Below are positions 11,908 to 23,960 of a DNA stretch of 64,000 bases, one piece after another. How positions within the stretch are numbered: the stretch's first letter is position 1; every line of letters begins with the position of its first letter. Under the pieces are notes generated by a model. The model saw nothing but the letters and a program-made list of their open reading frames with translations, did no database searches and had not been told where the DNA came from. Position numbers and translations under genes: made by a program. This DNA comes from Schistocerca nitens. Lineage: Eukaryota > Arthropoda > Insecta > Orthoptera > Acrididae. The stretch is taken from positions 503,704,109 to 503,768,108 of the forward strand of contig NC_064614.1 in NCBI RefSeq assembly GCF_023898315.1, read 5' to 3'.

Positions 11908-12898
11908 GTAGTGTCGACCGTACCATGGGATGGACAGTTCTCGTGACACTGCACTAGCAGTAGAACTACCCGAGGCACGAGCTGCATGGTCAGTTACAGG
12001 AACAGCAACCTCGGTAACAAGGGCTTGTGAATCCACACCACACAATCACATAAGGCGAGAGCAATAGCTCTTCGTGCAGAACACGAGATTTAACACTACC
12101 TCAAAGTGGGCAGTTCTGTGTATTCACTGCAACCTGTGGCATACAACGCGCCTCATCTCTCCAGATTAATATGATTAACATAATTAATTATCTTCTTCTT
12201 TAAACCATTTAAAGACAACAGGCTTTTGCTCAGATATTTCAGTCAGTCGGTGATCGTGTCTCAACGCAGAACAGTAATTGTTGCCGTTCACATAAAATAC
12301 TGTCAGTAACAGCGCAAGGTCTCACTTTCCGGGTTAACGCTTTAGCGTATCTACCAAGCTCCAATGCCATACGATAATTACAGCACATACCGGACCCCCC
12401 TGAGTGGCTGTATTATAATTGTAAGCACCCGGTAATTGTCATTGTCTCCAGTCTAGAGTGAACACATGACACACTGGAGAGCTGTCCTCGAGTAGGCCGA
12501 CAGCGACGCGCCACGAGCAAGCTTGTTGCCGGCTGCTTGTCCTGTTACTCGTCTTATCCCTCCTGTGGGAACACCAGTGTTGCACTGATAACCGTCGCGT
12601 GGCGCGACCTTTATTACAGTTTGTCGTACTACTCACCGTATCGCCTCAGTGTGAACCACTCCTTAGGAAGGACTCGATCGTCACAATGTAAGTAGAAAGT
12701 TCCCGGTGGCAGCTCTAACAGAAGTGCACCCCACGCAAGAGGCGCGAATTCTGGAGGGCGCCCTTACATCAGGGCGAAAAGCTGGCGCGCTCAGGATTTG
12801 TAGAACTTGCAGATGCAGTCGGGGTGGCGCAAATTAACCACTGAAAGTTGCGCCAGGCGGGATGATTACCGCGAGTGCAGACGTCTGTGTGTGGGTCC

Positions 12899-12935
<37 letters not shown>

Positions 12936-14754
12936 GGGGGTGGGAGAGAGGGTGCGGTGCAGATGACGACCGGCACCGCTGTCGCACCGAGGCCAGCTCT
13001 TCCGCCCGCAGACGCCGCTGTCTACAGCCAACCGCCAGCCAATTAAGCCATGTCCCGGGACCTCCCATTTTTAATTAAATACATCCCAAAATTCGGAGAG
13101 ATACGCCCGATAGTCCGCTGTGAAACGCGCTGGTAACATAAAACAGTGCGGGGCAAAAAATTTCTCCTCGGGAGAAAACCAAAGGGTACAAGACCTGGAA
13201 ATTATTTTCCGTATTCCCGTCTTGGTGCATTCGCTCTTGTGAGAATACTGACGTAATTTCTGCGTATTTTGAGTCACATCGGAGCGTAGAGTTTGATAGA
13301 TTTTCCCATTAGATATTTAATCGACTGGAAGTTATGATGCCTCCGCGATCCGAGCTTTTTTTCGAAATTTATCCGCGGCAATACGAACACATGTTACACA
13401 ACTTGTAGTACTGTGGCGGAGGGAGGTGCGGAGGGACACTTACAGGCCACCACAAAAATAAAAAAAGTATTCTTTAATTGTTGTTAAATTTTATTAACAA
13501 CACACATTTTAAGTAGATGCTGATGTATAAGTCTGGTATAGAACCTGGAAATATCTATTAGCACCATCTTAGCAATACCAACGCGTTTTTCGTAGTGTGT
13601 ACACCAAGGGGAAGGGTACTTTATAACATATATAGATGCGTAAGAAGTGCTCTGAACCTCAAATTATGGGTATGACATTTGTTGTGAAAAGTCACATTCA
13701 CTAATAAGACTTGAATTTTTTGGTTAAGTTTCACAGTAAATTTAAAACAGTTACTGACTTTGGCATAAGAAATCATTAAAAACAATTAGTAGTTGTTTGA
13801 AAGTTTAAAAATATAAAGTAAATGGTTAGATTACAACATTTTCAAAAGGATACCCCCTCCATCAGCCTCTTTGTCATTTCGAGGGTTAAAGACCTAGTTG
13901 TCGATGGGACTTTATTCCCTGCTCTGTCTTCCTTCATTTTTCGATTTTCTAATTTCAATGCAGGCTCACGCGTATACCAAGTGAGATAGTTTGATTACTT
14001 TACCTATTTACTACCAAAACGATAGACTAATTCTGTGAATGTCTCGTAGGCTGTGGTGAATACAGCCTCTACCAACCTGTTTTCCTTGGAGAACGAGTCC
14101 CGCAAGTTGTGCAGGAAAGCTGGTAAAACAGGGTGGAGGGCGATTTAATCTGTGAGGTTCTAGGCAGTGAAGTTCGTAAGAGCATATTTTGCGTAAGTAA
14201 AAGTGGGATCTCAACTTCCACTCTTGCATATATATTTAAAACGTTCAAACATATCCAGATTTTCTTAGCTACAGCGATGTGTTTGACAGCCAAACGAGAT
14301 TAAAATATCGCGATTTGCCTTTTGCTGCCAGCTGATTACTCTCCATAATCTGGGCGCGTATTTACCCAGTGTTGTGTTAGAAAACCGAATGACAACTGTT
14401 TACAGTACATTGCTGATTTTTCTACACGTCACCTCCCTCACTTATCTAGCCTATCCATAGGGGAACAGGGTATGGAATAGAATATTTTTCCAGATTGTAA
14501 GCGACGTACATACCAGTGCACGTTGAAACTACTCCAGACGTTCCAACAAAGTTATGCTTACCTGTCAGCCTCCCCCTGTCCCATCCCGCTGACAACCTCT
14601 TAACCACACAACATTTCTCCTTGCATCTCCGAGAGAACTGCTTGAACTGCTCACTTGCCACGGCCTTCCAACCCCTATTCGCAGATAAAATGTGGTCAAA
14701 AAGTTTCCGCTCGAAGGCCATGTGGTCTAGAATTCGTATGCCAATCAGGCATTA
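11908..14754. other. Unassigned DNA with a GC-richer patch
   Basis: About 12735-13060 is clearly GC-richer than its surroundings and contains the (GA)17 run; no gene is evident. A degenerate trace of the SINE tail seen at 20290-20440 may lie near 13885-13925 (GACCTAGTTGTCGATGGGAC). A 9-bp perfect hairpin lies near 13481-13505. The rest is AT-rich without recognisable content. Confidence 0.5.
12901..12934. repeat. (GA)17 microsatellite
   Basis: Uninterrupted GA dinucleotide run of 34 bp. It creates artificial Arg/Glu or Ser/Leu frames on both strands that are not genes. Confidence 0.98.
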
Positions 14755-15115
14755 AGACAATTATGCCACAGGAGCACCAGGTTGAAGGTGCACGTTTGGT
14801 AAAACACGTGTTCTGCTGCGCCTAGTGCACGTCCTCGTCAGACAGGAATCATCGACCCTTCAAGGCCTTGTTTAAGGGACCGAATTCATGATAATCGCAT
14901 TGGCATAAATCAGAATTATTGGTGGGTGCCCGAGTGTCTGCCACTTGAATTGGCGTAACTTCTGCGTTACGACATTTGCGATATGGAGACGTGCGTTACC
15001 ATGAAGCAACAGCCCCCCTTGTGGCGCACTGTTAAACAAAAGTGGTTTTCGACAGACATGCTGCCCCATACAAATTCCTCAATATCCGGTGGGCGTCTAC
15101 TGGTGTTTGTCCTTC
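14755..15115 (-). pseudogene. mariner-type transposase fragment
   Basis: The minus strand reads LLLHGNARLHIANVVTQKL followed by WQTLGHPP near 14940-15010, the catalytic-core signature of mariner transposases (usually LLHDNARPH... then HPPYSPDLAP). The second catalytic Asp is replaced by Gly. A frameshift follows, after which CQCDYHEFGPLKQGLEG is readable. Only the C-terminal half is visible and it is inactive. A type A SINE sits just upstream in its orientation (15158-15348). Confidence 0.8.
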
Positions 15116-15157
15116 GGCACGTTGATCATGTTTGGATGTCATTGGTAATAACATCAC

Positions 15158-15348
15158 GGCGTGGCTGTGCGGTTCTAGGCACTTTAGTCTGGTACCGCGT
15201 GACCGCTACGGTCGCAGGTTCGAATCCTGCCTCGGGCCTGGATTTGTGTGATGTCCTTAGGTTAGTTAGGTTTAAGTAGTTCTACGTTCTAGGGGACTGA
15301 TGACCACAGATGTTAAGTCCCATAGTGCTCAGAGCCATTTGAACCATT
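15158..15348 (+). mobile_element. tRNA-derived SINE, type A
   Basis: Head with B box GGTTCGAATCC at about 15216-15226, then the common body ending AGTGCTCAGAGCCATTTGAA. A 12-bp target duplication TAATAACATCAC lies at 15146-15157 and 15349-15360. Confidence 0.96.
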
Positions 15349-15360
15349 TAATAACATCAC

Positions 15361-15963
15361 CGTAGCTTCACGAACGTCGGAATGACACAAATGTCACACT
15401 AATCCTTTGTCGACATATCGATTCTTATATTCTCGCATCGGAGTCACATTAATTTACGCAGCAGCAACGCCCTCAAATGGAAACGTTTTGATCGATCCCT
15501 GTACACCACAAATAGTGCTAGGGTAGTTCTACGCAACAGTATTATTTTCTGTATAATTAGGCATATACTTACCAAGTCTCGTTGAAATTGTTCGAAGTGT
15601 GCCAGGGTTATAATTTGCGCGTCGCACCTTCCTGTCGTCACCTCAACCCGTACTGGTTAACATACGTCGTGACAGTCAGCAAGCAGTCCACTAACCCCGA
15701 AAACTATGGATTTGTCACTAATACATCTCGTTTATATTCATTTTTACATTTGAGCCACTTCATGTTTGTTCCTCTGCCCCAACGATGCTTAACCCAGTAT
15801 ATCTTTGCTTTAACTCACTCATGCGTTCCAGAGTTATGCTTACATGTCATTACACGCATCCCCACCAATAGTGAGGCAATGGAGGGATTACCTCTAAGAT
15901 AAATGTGTACTGACACCATACGTGTACCAAATGCCGGTTCAATTGTTTCAGGCCTTCCAGAGC

Positions 15964-16032
<69 letters not shown>

Positions 16033-16985
16033 ACGTATATTTTTATGATTAGTACTTACACTGACAACGATATAAACAGATACTATTAAGTTAATTGTCT
16101 CTGGTTTCGACAATGTAGTCCCATTTTTGTACAGTTAATGCTATGTGACACTGTTCTAATGGACAGAGACTCTACAGTGCATGAATACAGTTAGTCTCAT
16201 GTATTCAGAAGATTTTGATGTATTGTATGTAACGACTTTGCGTGGATAGGGATATTCAGTAAGTTATCTCCTCTCACCCTCTCCCGCATGTTAAGTCCCT
16301 ATAGCAACTTGCTAAACAAGAATGGTATCGCGATATCGCAACTGCAATCGTCGGACACGAAATTACAGTCATGCGAGCCACGTAATACAGTATCATTACA
16401 CTCACAAGAGCCTCTAATGAGTATCGATATACATCTTACCTAGAAAACAGTCATGTTTCCGAAGTGCTGTTTATTGATAATACTGGAAAACTTATCTAGA
16501 AGTGCAATTCAGCTGAATCAGAGCGCAAAAAATTTTCACGCGAAATAAACATGAATTATAGCATTGTGAAATTCCTTACCCGTCATATCCTGCTTGCAAC
16601 ACTGTTGCTACAGCGCACATTTATCCTATGATCACACACTTACAGGTGTGATGAATCAACATTCCGCAACTACGATTCCACACAGTTGTTACTCACCGGA
16701 GCTGAACACATTTGCTAAAGATTGGTAGAAAATTATGTCTCTCGCTAAATAATCGGAAATATTTATTGGAAATATTAACTGAGCAATTAATACCTGCCTT
16801 CCGCATGGAATACGCCTATCTCACCACTGACTACTAGTGTTAGACACATACGGTTACTGCAACAAGTATGGGCCTGAAGACGATGTGTAACAACATCGAA
16901 ACTAGTTGCCAATAAAACCAACACCTTAATACAGCTGGAGGAATTACGTCATAATTTTAACAGCTGACGTCCCAAGTCGTCCGTT
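15361..16985. other. Unassigned DNA with a MITE-like trace
   Basis: Apart from the compound microsatellite, 16865-16925 (CCTGAAGACGATGTGTAACA then CATCGAAACTAGTTGCCAATA) resembles one arm of the palindromic element at 50433-50826 and may be a decayed relative. Nothing else is recognised. Confidence 0.45.
15967..16031. repeat. (TC)26(AC)6 compound microsatellite
   Basis: A 52-bp TC run (15967-16018) passes directly into an AC run (16019-16031). Confidence 0.97.
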
Positions 16986-16989
16986 TTAG

Positions 16990-17836
16990 TTATGGGTATA
17001 CGAAGAATTCCTAGCATCGTGCCTAGCCTCCTTTTGCCAGGCGTAATGCAGCATCTCGACGTGCCATGAACTCAACATGTCGTTAGAAGTCCTCTGAAGA
17101 AATGTTGTGCCATGGTACCTCTAAGCCGCCCGTAAATGCCGAACTGTTGCCGGCGCAGTATTTTGTGCACGAACTGACGTCCCGATTGTGTCCCATAAGT
17201 GTCCCATAAGTGTTCGATGGGTGACCAAATCATTCTCTCGAATTGTCCAGAATGTTCTTCAAACCAATCGCGAACAAGACTTGGCGCATTTTCATCCATA
17301 AAAATATTTGGGAACATAAGTACATGAAAGCCGGATTATAAGCATTTCCAGTCACTGATCGGTTCAGCTGGACCTGAGGACTTAGTCCATTCCATGTAAA
17401 CACCTCTCATAGCATTTTGGAGGTACCATCAGCTTCCACAGTGCCTCGTTGACGACCTTGGTCCATGGGTTTGTGGGCTTTGCACCACATTAGAGCCTTA
17501 CCATCAGCTCATACCAACTGAAATTGGGACTCTCCTGACGACTAGGGTCCACCGACATAGTCACAAGCCCAGGGGAAGTGCCTGAGACGTTGTCATGCTG
17601 TTAGCAAAGACAATCGCTTCGGTTGTTTGCTGACATAGCCCATTAATGCCACATTCGCAGCACTGTCCTAACAGATACATCGTTTCGCCGTTCGAAGTCT
17701 GTCAATTCCCCTCATGCGGTCATAATCCTGTCGGAAGTCTTCACAAGAATCACCTGAGTACAGCTCCGTCCTTTTATACCTTGTCTACGTGATACTACGT
17801 GTATATCTGTACCCCATGATTTATCACCTCAGTGCA
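16990..17836 (-). pseudogene. Tc1-like element remnant (transposase pseudogene)
   Basis: The minus strand between 17317 and 17072 encodes IFMDENAPSLVRDWFEEHSG then WSPIEHLWDT, matching the second catalytic Asp region and the third catalytic Glu region (PIEHLWD) of Tc1-like transposases. Upstream (17340-17600) only scattered blocks remain readable (YMEWTKSSGPAEPISDWK). The right end near 17815-17836 (CCCATGATTTATCACCTCAG) is probably the decayed terminal repeat. A short duplication GTGTCCCATAA occurs twice at about 17190-17212. Multiple internal deletions are likely because the readable blocks are closer together than in intact members. Confidence 0.8.
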
Positions 17837-17837
17837 T

Positions 17838-19880
17838 TGTGGAAAACAATGGTCTTATGTCACTCTTTTGGAGCACGTCGTCAATTTTTCCGTTGATAAT
17901 TACTTGCTTTGTACTGTTTGCTAGAAGCTTTTCAGCCCAATCACACAGTCCGTTCAAAAATGGCTCTGAGCACTATGGGACTTAACATCTATGGTCATCA
18001 GTCCCCTAGATCTTAGAAATACTTAAACCTAACTAACCTAAGGACATCACACAACACCCAGCCATCACGAGGCAGAGAAAATCCCTGACCCCGCCGGGAA
18101 TCGAACCCGGGAACCCGGGCGTGGGAAGCGAGAACGCTACCGCACGACCACGAGATGCGGGCCACACAGTCCGTCTGATATTCCATACGACTGTATTTTG
18201 TTCATTAGGCGGCAGAGCGGAAGTGTACTTAACGTCCTTTGGAATTCAAGGAACACGTCATACCTCTGGGCACCTGTATCTACAGCTTTCTGGGTCTCGT
18301 GGACGAACTGTGCGAGCTGAGCTGCACAAATGTGTTGTTTTGGGGACCTATGTAGATTCCTACAGGGGAGATTTTCGGTCTCCAGAAACGTCATAAAGCA
18401 CGAACATAAAACATGTTCCGAAATTCTACAACAGACCGACGCCAGAGTCTAGGCCTGTAGTTTTATGCAACCCTTCAACGATCCTGTTTGGAAACGGGGA
18501 AGAATTGTGCTCTTTTTCCAAATCATTAAGAACGCTTCGTTCCATCGGAGGCCAGCGGTACACTGCAGATAGAAGAGGGGCAAATTCTTTCGCATACACT
18601 ATATAGAATTTGATTAGAAACCCGCCAGGTCAATCGGCCTTTCCTCTTTCGAGTGGTTTCAGTTTCTTCTCTATCTCTTGGTCATTTATTTCGATATGAG
18701 TCGTTTTGTCGTTCGTGCGATGATTTAAACGAGAAACTGCAGTGTGATCTTCCTATGTGATAAGGTTATGGAAAAGACATTTAAGACTTCCGCATTTCCT
18801 GTGCCATCTTCCGTTTCAGTGCCATTATAGTCACAGAACAGCTGCACAGATAGCTTCAATCCTTTTCCTGATTTAGCATATGGCCAAAACTCCTTAGTGT
18901 TTTCTGTCAAGTTTGCTTTCAAAAATGTTGAACGCCTCACTCATGGCCATCGTTGTCAGCGAGCCTGGGAAACGTTTAAATTGGCAACGAAGCTGTCTTT
19001 GATTTCCTAGTAGTTTTCGAACGACGGAGGGTCTTTTCCATCCCTCATAACTTAGCTCGGCACGTGCTGTCTAAATCGTATTGTACAGTGAGTGCTGTTG
19101 AACTTTGTCCATTGATGCTCAACATTGTCAGTTCTGTAGGTGAAATTTTCATGTTGACCTAGCAGGTAATCTGAAATCTGATTCTTGTCGCGCTGTCTGT
19201 ATTTCTATTTACATCCATATGATAACAGATTCCGTGTCCTAAGCTAACGGAATCGAAAAGTTCGGGTCTCTTTGTCACCAGCAGGTTCTCTAACCAACTT
19301 CCTCAAGATAATTTTCGGAGAACGGACATAGAACAATTTCACGCCGTTCCCTGTCCTCACTAATTGTCCTAAACGCTTCAGTCTCTTGCTCTATAAATGG
19401 TAAGTTGAAATCTCCATTTCAAACTAGAAGATGACCAGGAAATTTACGCTGAATATTCTCTTACTTTCCCCTCAAATGTTCCTCCTACGCTGATCATGTA
19501 GGGAAGTCTATAAAAGAATCCGATGACTACGTTTTTCTCACAATCAACACTCATCTTCAGAAAATTATTTCGCATTCTGAATCTGTACTAATCTCAGTAG
19601 ATATTATTATACCTTTTATTGCTGCGAACACACCACCACTAACATCTTTCAGATATACGTTCCAGTAGGTTCTAGAGTTTCTAGTTAACATTTGGTTTCA
19701 GCCAGCTTTCTGTCCCTAGTACTATTTATGCATTGTTACCGTTTACTAGCGAGACTATTTCTGGACATTTCCATTGACGCTCCTTTGGTTAACTAATACA
19801 ATACTAACATTTTCTTTCTCGAATCTGCTATGACGAATGATACCCTACGTGGATTCAGAACTAGTCTTGTAGGGCCAGTA
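17838..19880 (-). mobile_element. CR1-type LINE (copy 2, reverse strand), decayed
   Basis: The 85-codon minus frame 18394-18137 (MTFLETENLPCRNLH..., then YGISDGLCG) is clearly homologous to 25159-25399 of the LINE at 23961-26374. Left of the SINE it continues as LLANSTKQVIINGKIDDV. Further upstream on the minus strand, broken frames read ENTKEFWPYAKS (near 18900), VTKRPELFDSV (near 19275) and GTESWLKPNVN (near 19710, endonuclease domain). The element is truncated at its 3' end at about 17838, where the Tc1-like remnant begins, so the RT C-terminus is missing. Confidence 0.82.
17954..18162 (-). mobile_element. SINE with alternative tRNA head on type A body
   Basis: The minus strand starts with a head unlike the other type A copies (GGTCGTGCGGTAGCGTTCTC; B box GGTTCGATTCC). 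It then continues into the same body (GTCCTTAGGTTAGTTAGG, GGGGACTGATGACC, AAGTCCCATAGTGCTC). A 12-bp duplication CACACAGTCCGT lies at 17942-17953 and 18163-18174. It sits inside LINE reverse-transcriptase sequence, which reads through when the SINE is removed. Confidence 0.94.
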
Positions 19881-20289
19881 GAGGGATTTTTCTGCATTAA
19901 AATCCCTCATATGCACGGCACAGATACTGCGCTACCGTAGCAGCCGCTTTCTGCACGTAGCGCACGCCTGACCTATTTAGGGCGGCCGCTACATTATGCC
20001 ACCCGATAGCGCAGGTCGAGAAATCCGCATCCAAGATCGTCGCAGAACCGTTTGAGTCTCTGGTTTAAGCCACCACTCGGTTCCAAACAGAGGATCGCAA
20101 TCGCCCGTGGGAACGGCGCTGCAAAACGATTGCTCTGCTTCCAGCCCACGAGCGATGCTAGCTGCCTTCACCTATAGCAGTCGAAGATGGCCACTGAACC
20201 GAGGAGGCAGGCGTTATTCGTAGCGGCATGCGCCACGATTTGCACTCAGCTGCAGCAACTACGCTCAGCGCGCAGTCGTTACTGCCAGA
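19881..20289. other. Unassigned DNA
   Basis: A minus-strand frame (20171-19989) contains FGTEWWLKPETQTV, faintly like the endonuclease block of the neighbouring LINE, so part of this may be LINE 5' sequence or an older copy. Otherwise nothing is recognised. Confidence 0.35.
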
Positions 20290-20440
20290 GCCTCCTCCAC
20301 GTTTGGGATGGTTCCTTTGAAAGGGCACGGCCGATTTCCTTCCCAATCCTTCCCTAACCCAAGCTTGCGCTCCGTCTCTAATGACCTCGTTGTCGACGGG
20401 ACGTTAAACACTAACCACCACCACCACCATCCTCCACGTT
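20290..20440 (+). mobile_element. 3' part of another SINE family
   Basis: The sequence GGTTCCTTTGAAAGGGCACG, then CTTCCCAATCCTTCCCTAAC and CTCGTTGTCGACGGGACGTT followed by a CCA-repeat tail (20414-20428) matches from memory a SINE 3' region widespread in arthropods. The tRNA head is missing or unrecognisable. Weaker traces of the same tail occur near 13885 and 33240. Confidence 0.7.
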
Positions 20441-20943
20441 TCGGGTAAGACCCCCTGGCAGGATAATGGAGTAGACATTGGTCGTTTCCCAGGTGTCCCA
20501 CTATTTCCCAGAGGGCCTCCATCGCCTACGTAACATTGGAGCTCCCATGACAAGCTATTCCACCATCTGCTGACGTTCGAATTTTCAGGAAAATCGGCCA
20601 CAGTTGCAGCAGAGAGGCATCTATGCTGGGGCTCAGGTGCTCTTTCGGCTGTGGATAATACCTCAGATCAGTTTTTCAGACGTGAGGGGACAGCCTTGCG
20701 GGTAGTACCCATTTTCGCCTTTCGGCCAGAGATTTGCAGTCGTCCCCCCCCTCCGCCCCCTCCCCCCAATGCCACTGTTCACCAACCACTGTCAGGTAAA
20801 TGTAAATCGACTGGGATGTGCGAATCGGAAAACGCAGTGACATCAGGGATGCCAGAGAACGCTGAAGGCTCCATAGGTGCCGAAGTATTTGGTTCAGGTG
20901 TCCCAAAGCTATTAACGGACAGGGGCGAATTTCTCCCTGCATC

Positions 20944-21143
20944 AAAATGGTTCAAATGGTTCTGAGAACTATGGGACTTAATTTCTGAGGTCATGAGTCC
21001 CCTAGAACTTAGAATTACTTAAACCTAACTACCCTAAGGACTTAACACACATCCATGCCCGAGGCAGGATTCGAACCTGCGACTGTAGCAGTCGCGCTGG
21101 TCCAGACCGTTGCGTCTAGAACCGCTCGGCCACTCCGGCCGGC
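20944..21143 (-). mobile_element. tRNA-derived SINE, type A
   Basis: Reverse-oriented full copy with head CCGGCCGGAGTGGCCGAGCG and B box GGTTCGAATCC. An 11-bp duplication CTCCCTGCATC lies at 20933-20943 and 21144-21154. Confidence 0.96.
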
Positions 21144-21154
21144 CTCCCTGCATC

Positions 21155-21672
21155 TGTACAGAAAAGGCGTAATCCCTGTCCATCTTTAATCATTTTTTGT
21201 CTACATCACAAGATATGTAACACTAATCCAAGAAGCTGTTGGGTGCAATTTCAATTCTGCTACTACTGTGCCTCTAGTTTATCAGTTCACAGAAAGATAA
21301 TTCACTAGAATTTACACAAAAAACTTAGAGTAAGTTAACAAACATTAGCATGCGCAGTAAAATACACTGGTAGAATTCACTTCTTGCCAGAAGTAACTAA
21401 ACTAAATTACTGTGTAAAGATCAGAGGCTGCTCCAGCCACATCCGCTTCCCTATGTGCCAGCTGCTACTCTCTCTCTTTTTGCTACATAAAATCCATCTA
21501 ATCGAATTCAAGCTTATCGGATTAACTACCTATCTCTGTGTTTGTGTTTGCTTATTAGGTTTTCATTGTATGCTTATATCTGTGCCGTTCCGCCTCTCTT
21601 TTCCTTTATTCTGTGTTTTGGATACATGCTTAATTATATTTGGCTCTTGTATTTATTTTGTGCGTACGCGTG

Positions 21673-21747
<75 letters not shown>

Positions 21748-23440
21748 GAGAGGCAGAGTGGGATGGAACTAGATGCACGTCTTTTCTAAAAGTTCCGAGA
21801 CTGATTTTATTTCTGGCATATAAGCGACGCGACGTCAGTGCATTAACTACGGTGGCAGGTTGAACTAACAACTGTAATCAGCACATGGACATTCTCCAAA
21901 TGATTTACGATCAGGCAGTGATGAGTTGTCAATGTGTGGGCGTAGTGTGTCAACGTTGTGTCGCAAATTGCTATGGGTCAGTATCTGTAAATCAGATATT
22001 CAGCACTTTCTCCAGAATGTATTTTACGAATAGAAAAATGTGTCCACGGTATTTTCGGAACGTTTTGTCACCAGAACAAAAATAACGACTCTTGTACGCC
22101 TTCCGCGGTTTGATCAAAATGCAAAAGGCTGGCTGTTCTTATCTGAAAAAAAAAAAAATCATCACGGGTAGAGAGACTTCGTATTATCAGTACATACTTA
22201 CCACAAAATGACAAAGTGCTGAATGAAGGTCAACGCCTTTCGACCCAATAGACATTCAACCCAGTCTGAAGTGCGAGGACAACATTTTAAAGAAAGTCTT
22301 TTCTGACAGTTTCAAAAATTTATATGAACGTTCTGTGCGTTGTACTCAAGTGCGGTTGGTGGCTGGCGGAGGGGTGGGGAGGACTATGTAGAACACATAT
22401 AGCATTAAAACCACTATCTTAACTTTTCTCTACTTTTTTATTAATCCAGTAACGGAACGTTTTGGACTCACATGGTGCAAATAAGCTGATTTTCTCTTCG
22501 GAATGTGTCATTTTCTTGAACCAATTTCTCTCTTCATAGTGATTCCCCTATCGGCGCTCTACAAGCAGGCTACTGTTTTTTGGCTACATTTGCTTTACAT
22601 TCCTTCTGTTGTGTACTCGTGTCACAGACAATAACTTGTATCATTCATTCCGTAAGAAGTAACATCACTCTAATTTTTATGTTATGTTTTCATCTATGTC
22701 AATGGATCTATTCGAAATAATTGTCGCCTAGGTCCTATGTCCATATCATGAACGAATCTGTTTCCGCCGCTATAACCGGGTAGTGGATCAGTATCTGAGA
22801 CTTCCATCTCTAGGCTGTGTTACGGCGTAAAGTCAAGCGTCGGCAGGCAAGTCGGGAACGAGAGAGCAGAGAGTGCTGTGAAGAAGACGTCAGCCAATTG
22901 CACGCTGACAGAGCTGTCTCCAGGACGACAACGCGACACCAGCGGCCTCTATATGAAGAGAGCATAAGCGGCCCAGTTCTACAGCAGCCTCAAGATTAGG
23001 CACTTGTTTAGCAGCGACATAGAATTGTTATTTTGAAGAGATTTCTTACTTTTCCTGTCACCCTTTGCTTGCGACACATCTATGCAATTCTCAAAGTTAA
23101 GTATTCCCAGTTACTTTTCGTAACGAAACTCATTAATACGATTTGCTTGGATTGTTGTCTAGTGATCCGAAAAAGCAGGCTTCCTAGATATCCCACTTTT
23201 TAAGACTAGGCAGGATTCAATATGCTGAAAGCAGCTTAATGCCAAAGACGTTATTTATATTGTGTCATATACATCAAACCACATCCAGATGAATTGAAAT
23301 GTCCTTTCTAAACAATCGAAATAACTGATTTTGTACCTTCTAAATGTACTCCACACGGCTTCTAATTGCCGACAACCACCCAAACTGCATGGAAACATCC
23401 AAGGGACACCAATCTGAAGATTAAAATTCGACAGACGCCA
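21155..23440. other. Unassigned DNA
   Basis: Apart from the TG microsatellite and a short poly-A near 22147-22159 I recognise nothing. 22830-23030 is somewhat GC-richer and may be an unrecognised repeat. No long frame. Confidence 0.5.
21674..21745. repeat. (TG)36 microsatellite
   Basis: Uninterrupted 72-bp TG run. It produces artificial Cys/Val and Thr/His frames on both strands. Confidence 0.98.
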
Positions 23441-23444
23441 GGTG

Positions 23445-23690
23445 CGCAGCTCGTGGTTTAGTGCCTATCGTTGCTGCCTCTGAATCATGGGGTCCTGGGT
23501 TCGATTCCCGGCCGGGTTGGGAATTTTCTCTGCCGGGGGACTGGGTGTATGTGTTGTCCTTGTCACTACGTCATCATCAGCTTCATCATTCGTGACAGCA
23601 TCTAGACTGAATTGTGAGGAAAATCGATGGTATAAGAACCGAGACTTTATACGGGACGCCCCACAAACTAAATAACATCATCATCATTAG
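23445..23690 (+). mobile_element. tRNA-derived SINE, type C, with CATCAT tail
   Basis: A tRNA-like head (GTGGTTTAGTGCCTATCGTT; B box GGTTCGATTCC near 23501) is followed by GGGAATTTTCTCTGCCGGGG and a body ending in ACATCATCATCATTA. Target duplications were not resolved, so the ends are approximate. Confidence 0.75.
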
Positions 23691-23769
23691 TGGCTGTTAC
23701 TATTACTTATCACAACCAGACTCCAACCCATAACAGACAAACCAGTTAACTGTCAGATTAGTATTTCCA

Positions 23770-23950
23770 GAATGAGATTTTCACTCTGCAGCGGAGTGTG
23801 CGCTGATATGAACTTCCTGGCAGTTTAAAAATATGTGACGGACCGAGACTTGAACTCGGGACCTTTGCCTTTCGCGGGCAAGCGCTCTACCAACTCAGCT
23901 ACCCAAGCCGGACTGACGCCCCGTCCTCACAGCTGTACTCCTGCCAGTAC
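23770..23950 (-). repeat. tRNA-headed repeat unit, inverted copy
   Basis: On the minus strand, a tRNA-like block (GGGTAGCTGAGTTGGTAGAG as A box; B box like GAGTTCAAGTC) is followed by AACTGCCAGGAAGTTCATAT and TGCAGAGTGAAAATCTCATT. The family matches the two plus-strand units at 26379 onward. It is embedded in a repeat, so it is not called a functional tRNA gene. Confidence 0.88.
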
Positions 23951-23960
23951 CTAGGTTAAT

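Noticed and set aside
12807..13068. Overlapping Arg/Glu-rich and Ser/Leu-rich frames on both strands
   Set aside because: Created by the (GA)17 run.
13481..13505. 9-bp perfect hairpin as terminator or regulatory structure
   Set aside because: Short AT-rich hairpins are frequent by chance and nothing nearby is transcribed as far as can be seen.
21384..21863. 159-codon plus-strand frame
   Set aside because: Its middle third is Cys/Val encoded by the (TG)36 microsatellite; the flanks show no domain.
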